Origin: Macropodus opercularis
Taxonomy: Eukaryota > Chordata > Actinopteri > Anabantiformes > Osphronemidae
Assembly: GCA_030770545.1 (NCBI GenBank)
Contig: CM061106.1
Location: forward strand, 16,823,001 to 16,887,000
Direction of reading: 5' to 3'
DNA: 64,000 nt
In this document: one piece after another, positions 1-11,882 of the stretch
Layout: every line of letters begins with the position of its first letter
How positions within the stretch are numbered: the stretch's first letter is position 1
Translations under genes and position numbers: made by a program
Notes under the pieces: generated by a model
Seen by the model: only the letters and a program-made list of their open reading frames with translations
What the model was told of the DNA's origin: nothing
The model's database searches: none

Positions 1-289
1 GATCTGTGGTTGTGACTATACCACCAGTGTTGTGAACCCTGGTGCTGGCATGTCAACAGGTGACAAACGTGTCATTGATTTTTGCCCTACGATAAAGACA
101 AATACCACCTCTCAAAAGGCCCGGTGTTCTTCTACCTACTCGGGCACTGATGTATCAATCGGGTTCCAGGCACAGGTGGGGCATGACTAACAGTATGTGA
201 CCCGGCCTTCTATGGAGGCTGCTCTTGCTGAAGTATAAGTTGCTTCCTCTGTTGCATGCTTTCTCCCTCTAGAGGGTTTGTAGCATGAA

Positions 290-362
290 GCCTGTGTAGC
301 TCAGTCGGTAGAGCATCAGACTTTTAATCTGAGGGCCCAGGGTTCAAGTCCCTGCTCAGGCA
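290..362 (+). tRNA. tRNA-Lys (UUU)
   Basis: Full 73-nt cloverleaf; anticodon loop CTTTTAA; A box TAGCTCAGTCGG and B box GGTTCAAGTCC match the vertebrate Lys(UUU) family. The acceptor has one U6-U67 mismatch, shared by all A-type copies. A TTTT terminator lies about 11 nt downstream. No CCA is encoded, as expected for a nuclear gene. Confidence 0.92.
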
Positions 363-650
363 AAGTTACCTGTTTTCTGCAGCTCACTAGTGACTTTGAA
401 GGCACCCAAGGTCGTCGCTATACCACCAGTGGTGTGAAACCAGCTCAAATCATGTCTACTTCAGAGTCTTTGCATGCAATCAAGAAACCCCATTAAGGTC
501 CTCTTCCAACGGCTGGTTCGTCAATTGTTGGGAACATGTCAACGCTGTTTTCTCCGATGGAAACAGGGGATCAGAGAAACTCCATTTTCCCCAGGAAGAC
601 TTCCACGTAGAAGCTATCATCCGAGGAATTTGCCCTGTGCTTGTACCTTC

Positions 651-722
651 TCCCTGGTGGTCTAGTGGCTAGGATTTGGCGCTCTCACCGCCGCGGCCCT
701 GGTTCGATTCCCGGTCAGGGAA
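651..722 (+). tRNA. tRNA-Glu (CUC)
   Basis: 72-nt cloverleaf with anticodon loop CTCTCAC. One T-stem mismatch (CCTGG against CCCGG). Only TTT, not TTTT, follows closely, as in all A-type Glu copies. Confidence 0.88.
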
Positions 723-901
723 AAACCATTTAGCCGAGGGTCAGTACAATACGTTCAACATTAAGTCTGGTTTGCCGCTGTAACATAAGAACATGCGACG
801 TTGGGCCCTTTGTGCTTTCTTACACGTCCAGCAGAATGTATCGCACGTTTCAATTGCAGTCTGAGTCGAAAAGGGAACTGATGTGACATTCCTCTGACAC
901 T

Positions 902-953
902 GCGTTGGCCACTGCTTGCGAAGCACTTATTCTCAACTTTATACCACCAATGC
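902..953 (-). pseudogene. decayed tRNA-Gly
   Basis: The acceptor 5' side, D-arm and part of the anticodon arm of a Gly tRNA are recognisable on the minus strand, but the T-arm (B box) is deleted. The fuller copy at 29563-29633 shows what was lost. Confidence 0.75.
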
Positions 954-1674
954 TCGAAAGCCCGGCATCGCCTTATGGGCACGTGACAGAAACCGTATAA
1001 TGCCGCAAGACTAACCTCCCAGAATGCCCGTTTCCATCACTGAACTCTTTCATTTGCCGGACTAGAACGCAAAGGCTTCTTACGTGTGGTGAATGAGAGG
1101 CAGAGAGCACGAGTAAAGTCTCTAGTGATGACAGGACTTTTACCTATGCGCAATGAGGCCAGGGGTTTAACCACATAAGCCGTCCACCTCAGTTTTATTC
1201 CATCCGTCTGGAAGACTTTATCGAGTGAGAGGCCGCGTACACCACGGACGGGTCGCTGCTCCATTAGCACTACACGCAGGAGTGGTCGCACTGCCACAGC
1301 TGGAAGACAAGGAGCCATTCGTTCCAGCAACTTGTGACTTTCAAGGTCGAGTCCAAACACAAACACAGCACAACTACTTTGGAGGGATCTGTGGTTGTGA
1401 CTATACCACCAGCATTGTGAACCCTGGTGCTGGCATGTCAACAGGTGACAAACGTGTCATTGATTTTTGCCCTACGATAAAGACAAATACCACCTGTCAA
1501 AAGGCCCGGTGTTCTTCTACCTACTCGGGCACTGATGTATCAATTGGGTTCCAGGCACAGGTGGGTCATAACCAACAGTATTTGACCCGGCCTTCTATGG
1601 AGGTTGCTCTCGCTGAAGTATAAGTTACTTCCTCTATTGCGTACTTTCTCCCTCTAGAGGGTTTGTAGCGTGAA

Positions 1675-1747
1675 GCCTGTGTAGCTCAGTCGGTAGAGCA
1701 TCAGACTTTTAATCTGAGGGCCCAGGGTTCAAGTCCCTGCTCAGGCA
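1675..1747 (+). tRNA. tRNA-Lys (UUU)
   Basis: Second A-unit copy, identical to the copy at 290 across the gene. Confidence 0.92.
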
Positions 1748-2035
1748 AAGTTACCTGTTTTCTGCAGCTCACTAGTGACTTTGAAGGCACCCAAGGTCGT
1801 CGCTATACCACCAGTGGTGTGAAACCAGCTCAAATCATGTCTCCTTCAGAGTCTTTGCATGCAATCAAGAAACCCCATTAAGGTCCTCTTCCAACGGCTG
1901 GTTCGTCAATTGTTGGGAACATGTCAACGCTGTTTTCTCCGATGGAACCAGGGGATCAGAGAAACTCCATTTTCTCCAGGAAGACTTCCACGTAGAAGCT
2001 ATCGTCCGAGGAATTTGCCCAGTGTTCGTACCTTC

Positions 2036-2107
2036 TCCCTGGTGGTCTAGTGGCTAGGATTCGGCGCTCTCACCGCCGCGGCCTGGGTTCGATTCACGTT
2101 CAGGGAA
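2036..2107 (+). tRNA. tRNA-Glu (CUC), weakened T-stem
   Basis: Anticodon CTC retained, but the T-arm reads CTGGG-TTCGATT-CACGT with two mispairs, so folding is doubtful. Confidence 0.75.
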
Positions 2108-2286
2108 AAGCCATTTAGCCGAGGGTCAGTCCAATACGTTCAACATTAAGTCTGGTTTACCGCTGTAAGATAAGAACATGCGACGTCGGGCCCTTTGTGC
2201 TTTCTTAGACGTCCAGCAGAATGTATCGCACGTTTCAATTGCAGTCTGAGTCGAAAAGGGAACTGATGTGACATTCCTCTGACACT

Positions 2287-2338
2287 GCGTTGGCCACTGC
2301 TTGCGAAGCACTTATTCTCAACTTTATACCACCAATGC
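2287..2338 (-). pseudogene. decayed tRNA-Gly
   Basis: Same T-arm-deleted relic as at 902-953. Confidence 0.75.
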
Positions 2339-3059
2339 TCGAAAGCCCGGCATCGCCTTATGGGCACGTGACAGAAACCGTACAATGCCGCAAGACTAAC
2401 CTCCCAGAATGCCCGTTTCCATCACTGAACTCTTTCATTTGCCGGACTAGAACGCAAAGGCTTCTTACGTGTGGTGAATGAGAGGCAGAGAGCACGAGTA
2501 AAGTCTCTAGTGATGACAGGACTTTTATCTATGCGCAATGAGGCCAGGGGTTTAACCACATAAGCCGTCCACCTCAGTTTTATTCCATCCCTCTGGAAGA
2601 CTTTATCGAGCGAGAGGCTGCGTACACCACGGACGGGTCGCTGCTCTATTAGCACTACACGCAGGAGTGGTCGCACTGCCACAGCTGAAAGACAAGGAGC
2701 CATTCGTTCCAGCAACTTGTGACTTTTAAGGTCGAGTCCAAACACAAACACAGCACAACTACTTTGGAGGGATCTGTGGTTGTGCCTATAGCACCAGTGT
2801 TGTGAACCCTGGTGCTGGCATGTCAACAGGTGACAAACGTGTCATTGATTTTTGCCCTACGATAAAGACAAATACCACCTGTCAAAAGGCCCGGTGTTCT
2901 TCTACCTACTCGGGCACTAATGTATCAATCGGGTTCCAGGCACAGGTGGGGCATGACCAACAGTATTTGACCCGGCCTTCTATGGAGGTTGCTCTCGCTG
3001 AAGTATAAGTTACTTCCTCTATTGCGTACTTTCTCCCTCTAGAGGGTTTGTAGCATGAA

Positions 3060-3132
3060 GCCTGTGTAGCTCAGTCGGTAGAGCATCAGGCTTTTAATCT
3101 GAGGGCCCAGGGTTCAAGTCCCTGCTCAGGCA
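3060..3132 (+). tRNA. tRNA-Lys (UUU)
   Basis: As the other A copies but with A31 changed to G, giving a G-U pair closing the anticodon loop. Confidence 0.9.
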
Positions 3133-3420
3133 AAGTTACCTGTTTTCTGCAGCTCACTAGTGACTTTGAAGGCACCCAAGGTCGTCACTACACCACCAGT
3201 GTTGTGAAACCAGCTCAAATCATGTCTCCTTCAGAGTCTTTGCATGCAATCAAGAAACCCCATTAAGGTCCTCTTCCAACGGCTGGTTCGTCAATTGTTG
3301 GGAACATGTCAACGCTGTTTTCTCCGATGGAACCAGGGGATCAGAGAAACTCCATTTTCCCCAGGAAGACTTCCACGTAGAAGCTATCATCCGAGGAATT
3401 TGCCCTGTGCTTGTACCTTC

Positions 3421-3492
3421 TCCCTGGTGGTCTAGTGGCTAGGATTTGGCGCTCTCACCGCCGCGGCCCTGGTTTGATTCCCGGTCAGGGAA
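3421..3492 (+). tRNA. tRNA-Glu (CUC), B-box variant
   Basis: Anticodon CTC. The B box has the near-invariant C56 changed to T (GGTTTGATT), likely reducing TFIIIC binding and the D/T-loop contact. Confidence 0.8.
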
Positions 3493-3671
3493 AAACCATT
3501 TAGCCGAGGGTCAGTCCAATACGTTCAACATTAAGTCTGGTTTGCCGCTGTAAGATAAGAACATGCGACGTCGGGCCCTTTGTGCTTTCTTACACGTCCA
3601 GCAGAATGTATCGCACGTTTCAATTGCAGTCTGAGTCGAAAAGGGAACTGATGTGACATTCCTCTGACACT

Positions 3672-3723
3672 GCGTTGGCCACTGCTTGCGAAGCACTTAT
3701 TCTCAACTTTATACCACCAATGC
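3672..3723 (-). pseudogene. decayed tRNA-Gly
   Basis: Third copy of the T-arm-deleted Gly relic. Confidence 0.75.
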
Positions 3724-4444
3724 TCGAAAGCCCGGCATCGCCTTATGGGCACGTGACAGAAACCGTACAATGCCGCAAGACTAACCTCCCAGAATGCCCG
3801 TTTCCATCACTGAACTCTTTCATTTGCCGGACTAGAACGCAAAGGCTTCTTACGTGTGGTGAATGAGAGGCAGAGAGCACGAGTAAAGTCTCTAGTGATG
3901 ACAGGACTTTTACCTATGCGCAATGAGGCCAGGGGTTTAACCACATAAGCCGTCCACCTCAGTTTTATTCCATCCCTCTGGAAGACTTTATCGAGTGAGA
4001 GGCCGCGTACACCACGGACGGGTCGCTGCTCCATTAGCACTACACGCAGGAGTGGTCGCACTGCCACAGCTGAAAGACAAGGAGCCATTCGTTCCAGCAA
4101 CTTGTGACTTTCAAGGTCGAGTCCAAACACAAACACAGCACAACTACTTTGGAGGGATCTGTGGTTGTGACTATACCACCAGCATTGTGAACCCTGGTGC
4201 TGGCATGTCAACAGGTGACAAACGTGTCATTGATTTTTGCCCTACGATAAAGACAAATACCACCTGTCAAAAGGCCCGGTGTTCTTCTACCTACTCGGGC
4301 ACTGATGTATCAATTGGGTTCCAGGCACAGGTGGGTCATAACCAACAGTATTTGACCCGGCCTTCTATGGAGGTTGCTCTCGCTGAAGTATAAGTTACTT
4401 CCTCTATTGCGTACTTTCTCCCTCTAGAGGGTTTGTAGCGTGAA

Positions 4445-4517
4445 GCCTGTGTAGCTCAGTCGGTAGAGCATCAGACTTTTAATCTGAGGGCCCAGGGTTC
4501 AAGTCCCTGCTCAGGCA
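4445..4517 (+). tRNA. tRNA-Lys (UUU)
   Basis: Fourth A-unit copy, intact, TTTT downstream. Confidence 0.92.
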
Positions 4518-4805
4518 AAGTTACCTGTTTTCTGCAGCTCACTAGTGACTTTGAAGGCACCCAAGGTCGTCGCTATACCACCAGTGGTGTGAAACCAGCT
4601 CAAATCATGTCTCCTTCAGAGTCTTTGCATGCAATCAAGAAACCCCATTAAGGTCCTCTTCCAACGGCTGGTTCGTCAATTGTTGGGAACATGTCAACGC
4701 TGTTTTCTCCGATGGAACCAGGGGATCAGAGAAACTCCATTTTCTCCAGGAAGACTTCCACGTAGAAGCTATCGTCCGAGGAATTTGACGCTTGCTCGAA
4801 ACTTC

Positions 4806-4877
4806 TCCCTGGTGGTCTATTGGCTAGGATTCGGCGCTCTCACCGCCGCGGCCCGGGTTCGATTCCCGGTCAGGGCA
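4806..4877 (+). tRNA. tRNA-Glu (CUC), acceptor variant
   Basis: T-arm is canonical, but the 3' end reads CAGGGCA instead of CAGGGAA, breaking the first acceptor pair; the D-loop also differs (TCTATTGG). Confidence 0.78.
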
Positions 4878-5726
4878 AAGCCATTTAGCCGAGGGTCAGT
4901 CCAATACGTTCAACATTAAGTCTGGTTTGCCGCTGTAAGATAAGAACATGCGACGTCGGGCCCTTTGTGCTTTCTTACACGTCCAGCAGAATGTATCGCA
5001 CGTTTCAATTGCAGTCTGAGTCGAAAAGGGAACTGATGTGACCCGCTTTCAAATCTGCTTCTCCAAACTTAGAGGCCTTGGTTTGCAACAAGCCGTTGGA
5101 AGCAACGGCAGTGACATAGAACGTTTATTCTTTCTCGGTTGAGATCTTTAGAAACCAAAGTGTGTGACTCTGTTTGTTGTTGGGGTGTCTTGTCGCTCCA
5201 GAGGTGGATCTTTGTGAGGTGGATCTTTGTGCGGGACATTAGCGGCACCAAAAAAAGCTTGGTGTTACCACGAAACGCCATAGTCTTCGGAGTGTCAGGC
5301 ACCAGCAGAGCCAAGTGCGTGGCCAACAACCCTTGGAGGCTTCGCTTAGGCTACGGTGACTTGTACGTGCCCATAGGGACGGAACAATGGCGCCACTCTT
5401 TGCTAACATGCTCTGATGTAGCAATTTGGACTTCAGAAGGAACACTGCTTACGGTGGAACATTCAATTCAGTTCGATACAATGTTTTTATATAGCGCCAA
5501 TTCACAACAACAGTTATCTCAAGGCACTTCACAAGTAAGGTTTAAGACTTTACACAACTATACCCAACAACAAATGCCACATAGAACAGGGCTTCGGGCT
5601 GCACCAAATCAATTTTTGCGCAGGAGCCGCCACACATCGCCGACAAGGCAACGGCAAATGGAAGCGATGGCTTTCTAACTGTCAGGCACCGATTCCGCCG
5701 TGAAAGAAAGCAGCAGCCGAACGTAG

Positions 5727-5799
5727 GTTTCTGTAGTGTAGTGGTTATCACGTTCGCCTTACGCGCGAAAGGTCCCTGGATCGATGCCGGGCAGAAACA
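5727..5799 (+). tRNA. tRNA-Val (UAC)
   Basis: 73-nt cloverleaf. The body resembles vertebrate Val(AAC/CAC), but the anticodon loop is CTTACGC, giving UAC with G37. Every B-unit copy has T54 replaced by A (B box GGATCGATGCC), which departs from the universal GGTTC. TTTT terminator about 18 nt downstream. This copy is the family consensus. Confidence 0.85.
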
Positions 5800-5946
5800 G
5801 AAGTTTGACTTTTCTCTCAAACATGGGCTTGCAGTAGAATCTGTCAGGCTCGCCGTACACGCCTGTTACCCAAGCGTCGCGAGTTCCTGCTCTGATTCTT
5901 TCAAAAGCTCTGCGACCGAAGTGGCTTGCACTGAGCGGCTAAGCGC

Positions 5947-6019
5947 TGCTGAAACCCGGGATCGAAAAAGGGACCTTTAGATCTTCAGTCTAACGCTCTC
6001 CCATCTGAGCTATTTCAGC
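5947..6019 (-). tRNA. tRNA-Phe (GAA), internal T5, likely inactive
   Basis: Acceptor, D- and anticodon arms match vertebrate tRNA-Phe(GAA). In the T-arm GG is changed to TT, which breaks two T-stem pairs, alters the B box and creates TTTTT inside the gene, a Pol III termination signal. Confidence 0.8.
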
Positions 6020-6113
6020 ACAGCGACGGCACCTGGTGGTGGTGAAAGGCAGCGACTCTGAGTGACAAGGGGCCTGAAGCCACGTTTCCTCTGGTTGGTA
6101 AGATAGGTAAATA

Positions 6114-6185
6114 CTCCCCGTCGGGGAATCAAACCCCGGTCTTCCGCGTGACAGGCGGAGATACTGTCCACTATACTAACGAGGA
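6114..6185 (-). tRNA. tRNA-Asp (GUC), B-box variant
   Basis: 72-nt cloverleaf, anticodon loop with GTC, discriminator G. C56 is changed to T in this copy. The downstream flank has lost its TTTT (reads CTATCTTAC). Confidence 0.82.
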
Positions 6186-6957
6186 GGGATTTTGGCCCTC
6201 GGGTCAGCCGCGGAACCCAAAGCGGACATTGCTTCGCGGCCTTTTGGGAAGCTTGTCGGTGGCCAAGACCCGCTTTCAAATATGCTTCTCCAAACTTACA
6301 TTAGAGGCCTTGGTTTGCAACAAGCCGTTGGGAGCAACGGCAGTGCCATAGAACGTTTATTCTTTCTCGGTTGAGATCTTTAGAAACCAAAGTGTGTGAC
6401 TCTGTTTGTTGTTGGGGTGTCTTGTCGCTCCAGAGGTGGATCTTTGTGAGGTGGATCTTTGTGCGGGACATTAGCGGCACCAAAAAAGCTTGGTGTTACC
6501 AGGAAACGCCATAGTCTTTGGAGTGTCAGGCACCAGCAGAGCCAAGTGCGTGGCCAACAACCCTTGGAGGCTTCGCTTAGGCTACGGTGACTTGTACGTG
6601 CCCATAGGGACGGAACAATGTCGCCACTCTTTGCTATCATGCTCTGATGTAGCAATTTGGACTTCAGAAGGAACACTGCTTACGGTGGAACATTCAATTC
6701 AGTTCGATACAATGTTTTTATATAGCGCCAATTCACAACAACAGTTATCTCAAGGCACTTCACAAGTAAGGTTTAAGACCTTACACAACTATACCCAACA
6801 ACAAATGCCACATAGAGCAGGGCTTCGGGCTGCACCAAATCAATTTTTGCGCAGGAGCCGCCACACATCGCCGACAAGGCAACGGCAAATGGAAGCGATG
6901 GCTTTCTAACTGTCAGGCACCGATTCCGCCGTGAAAGAAAGCAGCAGCCGAACGTAG

Positions 6958-7030
6958 GTTTCTGTAGTGTAGTGGTTATCACGTTTGCCTTACGCGCGAA
7001 AGGTCCCTGGATCGATGCCGGGCAGAAACA
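6958..7030 (+). tRNA. tRNA-Val (UAC)
   Basis: One anticodon-stem change (C29 to T) giving a tolerable U-G pair. Confidence 0.83.
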
Positions 7031-7177
7031 GAAGTTTGACTTTTCTCTCAAACATGGGCTTGCAGTAGAATCTGTCAGGCTCGCCGTACACGCCTGTTAC
7101 CCAAGCGTCGCGAGTTCCTGCTCTGATTCTTTCAAAAGCTCTGCGACCGAACTGGCTTGCACTGAGCGGCTAAGCGC

Positions 7178-7250
7178 TGCTGAAACCCGGGATCAAACCA
7201 GGGACCTTTAGATCTTCAGTCTAACGCTCTCCCATCTGAGCTATTTCAGC
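7178..7250 (-). tRNA. tRNA-Phe (GAA), B-box variant
   Basis: T-stem intact but C56 changed to T in the B box; no internal T5. Confidence 0.82.
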
Positions 7251-7344
7251 ACAGCGACGGCACCTGGTGGTGGTGAAAGGCAGCGACTCTGAGTGACAAG
7301 GGGCCTGAAGCCACGTTTCCTCTGGTTGGTAAAATAGGTAAATA

Positions 7345-7416
7345 CTCCCCGTCGGGGAATCGAACCCCGGTCTTCCGCGTGACAGGCGGAGATACTGCCC
7401 ACTATACTAACGAGGA
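7345..7416 (-). tRNA. tRNA-Asp (GUC)
   Basis: One D-loop change (A to G); downstream flank keeps TTTT. Confidence 0.88.
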
Positions 7417-8189
7417 GGGACTTTGGCCCTCGTGTCAGCCGCGGAACCCAAAGCGGACATTGCTTCGCGGCCTTTTGGGAAGCTTGTCGGTGGCCAAGAC
7501 CCGCTTTCAAATCTGCTTCTCCAAACTTACATTAGAGGCCTTGGTTTGCAACAAGCCGTTGGGAGCAACGGCAGTGCCATAGAACGTTTATTCTTTCTCG
7601 GTTGAGATCTTTAGAAACCAAAGTGTGTGACCCTGTTTGTTGTTGGGGTGTCTTGTCGCTCCAGAGGTGGATCTTTGTGAGGTGGATCTTTGTGCGGGAC
7701 ATTAGCGGCACCAAAAAAAGCTTGGTGTTACCAGGAAACGCCATAGTCTTCGGAGTGTCAGGCACCAGCAGAGCCAAGTGCGTGGCCAACAACCCTTGGA
7801 GGCTTCGCTTAGGCTACGGTGACTTGTACGTGCCCATAGGGACGGAACAATGTCGCCACTCTTTGCTATCATGCTCTGATGTAGCAATTTGGACTTCAGA
7901 AGGAACACTGCTTACGGTGGAACATTCAATTCAGTTCGATACAATGTTTTTATATAGCGCCAATTCACAACAACAGTTATCTCAAGGCACTTCACAAGTA
8001 AGGTTTAAGACCTTACACAACTATACCCAACAACAAATGCCACATAGAGCAGGGCTTCGGGCTGCACCAAATCAATTTTTGCGCAGGAGCCGCCACACAT
8101 CGCCGACAAGGCAACGGCAAATGGAAGCGATGGCTTTCTAACTGTCAGGCACCGATTCCGCCGTGAAAGAAAGCAGCAGCCGAACGTAG

Positions 8190-8262
8190 GTTTCTGCAGT
8201 GTAGTGGTTATCACGTTCGCCTTACGCGCGAAAGGTCCCTAGATCGATGCCGGGCAGAAACA
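8190..8262 (+). tRNA. tRNA-Val (UAC), T-stem and U8 variant
   Basis: The conserved U8 is C here, and the T-stem G before the loop is A (CCTAG). Probably a weak or inactive gene. Confidence 0.75.
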
Positions 8263-8409
8263 GAAGTTTGACTTTTCTCTCAAACATGGGCTTGCAGTAG
8301 AATCTGTCAGGCTCGCCGTACACGCCTGTTACCCAAGCGTCGCGAGTTCCTGCTCTGATTCTTTCAAAAGCTCTGCGACCGAACTGGCTTGCACTGAGCG
8401 GCTAAGCGC

Positions 8410-8482
8410 TGCTGAAACCCGGGATCAAACCGGGGACCTTTAGATCTTCAGTCTAACGCTCTCCCATCTGAGCTATTTCAGC
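8410..8482 (-). tRNA. tRNA-Phe (GAA), B-box variant
   Basis: C56 changed to T; T-stem otherwise strong (CCCGG). Confidence 0.82.
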
Positions 8483-8576
8483 ACAGCGACGGCACCTGGT
8501 GGTGGTGAAAGGCAGCGACTCTGAGTGACAAGGGGCCTGAAGCCACGTTTCCTCTGGTTGGTAAAATAGGTAAATA

Positions 8577-8648
8577 CTCCCCGTCGGGGAATCGAACTCC
8601 GGTCTTCCGCGTGACAGGCGGAGATACTGTCCACTATACTAACGAGGA
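8577..8648 (-). tRNA. tRNA-Asp (GUC), T-stem variant
   Basis: One T-stem G to A change (CGGAGTTCG). Confidence 0.83.
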
Positions 8649-9420
8649 GGGATTTTGGCCCTCGTGTCAGCCGCGGAACCCAAAGCGGACATTGCTTCGC
8701 GGCCTTTTGGGAAGCTTGTCGGTGGCCAAGACCCGCTTTCAAATCTGCTTCTCCAAACTTACATTAGAGGCCTTGGTTTGCAACAAGCCGTTGGGAGCAA
8801 CGGCAGTGCCATAGAACGTTTATTCTTTCTCGGTTGAGATCTTTAGAAACCAAAGTGTGTGACTCTGTTTGTTCTTGGGGTGTCTTGTCGCTCCAGAGGT
8901 GGATCTTTGTGAGGTGGATCTTTGTGCGGGACATTAGCGGCACCAAAAAAGCTTGGTGTTACCAGGAAACGCCATAGTCTTCGGAGTGTCAGGCACCAGC
9001 AGAGCCAAGTGCGTGGCCAACAACCCTTGGAGGCTTCGCTTAGGCTACGGTGACTTGTACGTGCCCATAGGGACGGAACAATGGCGCCACTCTTTGCTAA
9101 CATGCTCTGATGTAGCAATTTGGACTTCAGAAGGAACACTGCTTACGGTGGAACATTCAATTCAGTTCGATACAATGTTTTTATATAGCGCCAATTCACA
9201 ACAACAGTTATCTCAAGGCACTTCACAAGTAAGGTTTAAGACCTTACACAACTATACCCAACAACAAATGCCACATAGAGCAGGGCTTCGGGCTGCACCA
9301 AATCAATTTTTGCGCAGGAGCCGCCACACATCGCCGACAAGGCAACGGCAAATGGAAGCGATGGCTTTCTAACTGTCAGGCACCGATTCCGCCGTGAAAG
9401 AAAGCAGCAGCCGAACGTAG

Positions 9421-9493
9421 GTTTCTGTAGTGTAGTGGTTATCACGTTCGCCTTACGTGCGAAAGGTCCCTAGATCGATGCCGGGCAGAAACA
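9421..9493 (+). tRNA. tRNA-Val (UAC), T-stem variant
   Basis: T-stem G to A (CCTAG) and C38 to T in the anticodon loop. Confidence 0.77.
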
Positions 9494-9640
9494 GAAGTTT
9501 GACTTTTCTCTCAAACATGGGCTTGCAGTAGAACCTGTCAGGCTCGCCATACACGCCTGTTACCCAAGCGTCGCGAGTTCCTGCTCTGATTCTTTCAAAA
9601 GCTCTGCGACCGAACTGGCTTGCACTGAGCGGCTAAGCGC

Positions 9641-9713
9641 TGCTGAAACCCGGGATCGAAAAAGGGACCTTTAGATCTTCAGTCTAACGCTCTCCCATCT
9701 GAGCTATTTCAGC
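9641..9713 (-). tRNA. tRNA-Phe (GAA), internal T5, likely inactive
   Basis: Carries the same T-arm GG to TT lesion as the copy at 5947. Confidence 0.8.
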
Positions 9714-9807
9714 ACAGCGACGGCACCTGGTGGTGGTGAAAGGCAGCGACTCTGAGTGACAAGGGGCCTGAAGCCACGTTTCCTCTGGTTGGTAAGATAG
9801 GTAAATA

Positions 9808-9879
9808 CTCCCCGTCGGGGAATCGAACCCCGGTCTTCCGCGTGACAGGCGGAGATACTGTCCACTATACTAACGAGGA
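9808..9879 (-). tRNA. tRNA-Asp (GUC)
   Basis: Gene consensus intact; downstream TTTT lost (CTATCTTAC flank). Confidence 0.87.
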
Positions 9880-10651
9880 GGGATTTTGGCCCTCGGGTCA
9901 GCCGCGGAACCCAAAGCGGACATTGCTTCGCGGCCTTTTGGGAAGCTTGTCGGTGGCCAAGACCCGCTTTCAAATCTGCTTCTCCAAACTTACATTAGAG
10001 GCCTTGGTTTGCAACAAGCCGTTGGGAGCAACGGCAGTGCCATAGAACGTTTATTCTTTCTCGGTTGAGATCTTTAGAAACCAAAGTGTGTGACTCTGTT
10101 TGTTCTTGGGGTGTCTTGTCGCTCCAGAGGTGGATCTTTGTGAGGTGGATCTTTGTGCGGGACATTAGCGGCACCAAAAAAGCTTGGTGTTACCAGGAAA
10201 CGCCATAGTCTTCAGAGTGTCAGGCACCAGCAGAGCCAAGTGCGTGGCCAACAACCCTTGGAGGCTTCGCTTAGGCTACGGTGACTTGTACGTGCCCATA
10301 GGGACGGAACAATGTCGCCACTCTTTGCTATCATGCTCTGATGTAGCAATTTGGACTTCAGAAGGAACACTGCTTACGGTGGAACATTCAATTCAGTTCG
10401 ATACAATGTTTTTATATAGCGCCAATTCACAACAACAGTTATCTCAAGGCACTTCACAAGTAAGGTTTAAGACCTTACACAACTATACCCAACAACAAAT
10501 GCCACATAGAGCAGGGCTTCGGGCTGCACCAAATCAATTTTTGCGCAGGAGCCGCCACACATCGCCGACAAGGCAACGGCAAATGGAAGCGATGGCTTTC
10601 TAACTGTCAGGCACCGATTCCGCCGTGAAAGAAAGCAGCAGCCGAACGTAG

Positions 10652-10724
10652 GTTTCTGTAGTGTAGTGGTTATCACGTTCGCCTTACGCGTGAAAGGTCC
10701 CTGGATCGATGCCGGGCAGAAACA
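10652..10724 (+). tRNA. tRNA-Val (UAC)
   Basis: One anticodon-stem C to T giving G-U (GTGAA side). Confidence 0.83.
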
Positions 10725-10871
10725 GAAGTTTGACTTTTCTCTCAAACATGGGCTTGCAGTAGAATCTGTCAGGCTCGCCGTACACGCCTGTTACCCAAGC
10801 GTCGCGAGTTCCTGCTCTGATTCTTTCAAAAGCTCTGCGACCGAAGTGGCTTGCACTGAGCGGCTAAGCGC

Positions 10872-10944
10872 TGCTGAAACCCGGGATCGAAAAAGGGACC
10901 TTTAGATCTTCAGTCTAACGCTCTCCCATCTGAGCTATTTCAGC
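10872..10944 (-). tRNA. tRNA-Phe (GAA), internal T5, likely inactive
   Basis: T5 lesion present. Confidence 0.8.
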
Positions 10945-11038
10945 ACAGCGACGGCACCTGGTGGTGGTGAAAGGCAGCGACTCTGAGTGACAATGGGCCT
11001 GAAGCCACGTTTCCTCTGGTTGGTAAGATAGGTAAATA

Positions 11039-11110
11039 CTCCCCGTCGGGGAATCGAACCCCGGTCTTCCGCGTGACAGGCGGAGATACTGTCCGCTATA
11101 CTAACGAGGA
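11039..11110 (-). tRNA. tRNA-Asp (GUC), A-box variant
   Basis: One A-box change (TATAGTGG to TATAGCGG); downstream TTTT lost. Confidence 0.83.
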
Positions 11111-11882
11111 GGGATTTTGGCCCTCGGGTCAGCCGCGGAACCCAAAGCGGACATTGCTTCGCGGCCTTTTGGGAAGCTTGTCGGTGGCCAAGACCCGCTT
11201 TCAAATCTGCTTCTCCAAACTTACATTAGAGGCCTTGGTTTGCAACAAGCCGTTGGGAGCAACGGCAGTGCCATAGAACGTTTATTCTTTCTCGGTTGAG
11301 ATCTTTAGAAACCAAAGTGTGTGACTCTGTTTGTTCTTGGGGTGTCTTGTCGCTCCAGAGGTGGATCTTTGTGAGGTGGATCTTTGTGCGGGACATTAGC
11401 GGCACCAAAAAAGCTTGGTGTTACCAGGAAACGCCATAGTCTTCAGAGTGTCAGGCACCAGCAGAGCCAAGTGCGTGGCCAACAACCCTTGGAGGCTTCG
11501 CTTAGGCTACGGTGACTTGTACGTGCCCATAGGGACGGAACAATGTCGCCACTCTTTGCTATCATGCTCTGATGTAGCAATTTGGACTTCAGAAGGAACA
11601 CTGCTTACGGTGGAACATTCAATTCAGTTCGATACAATGTTTTTATATAGCGCCAATTCACAACAACAGTTATCTCAAGGCACTTCACAAGTAAGGTTTA
11701 AGACCTTACACAACTATACCCAACAACAAATGCCACATAGAGCAGGGCTTCGGGCTGCACCAAATCAATTTTTGCGCAGGAGCCGCCACACATCGCCGAC
11801 AAGGCAACGGCAAATGGAAGCGATGGCTTTCTAACTGTCAGGCACCGATTCCGCCGTGAAAGAAAGCAGCAGCCGAACGTAG

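Larger units (their letters stand above)
1..5040. repeat. tRNA array A1, 1385-bp unit, about 3.6 copies
   Basis: tRNA-Lys genes start at 290, 1675, 3060 and 4445, exactly 1385 bp apart. Each unit reads tRNA-Lys(UUU)+, about 290 bp spacer, tRNA-Glu(CUC)+, about 180 bp spacer, a decayed tRNA-Gly on the minus strand, then about 720 bp spacer. Copies differ by scattered substitutions only. The spacers hold short open frames on both strands (up to 134 codons) but show no protein-like features. The first copy is cut by the window edge and the last is cut at about 5040, where it joins array B1. Confidence 0.95.

Noticed and set aside
1037..1441. 134-codon minus-strand and 132-codon plus-strand frames in A-unit spacers
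   Set aside because: They overlap antisense to each other, have low-complexity composition, and are broken or shifted in other copies; no family resemblance.
6010..6279. 89-codon minus-strand frame conserved across B units
   Set aside because: It runs through the tRNA-Asp gene and part of tRNA-Phe, so its conservation is explained by the tRNA genes and array homogenisation.
7602..8141. 179-codon plus-strand frame repeated in most B-unit spacers
   Set aside because: It needs a TTG start. A variable A-run shifts the frame in many copies (leaving 139 codons), and some copies have internal stops (12961, 31430, 53093). The openness reflects recent copying, and it shows no recognisable domain.
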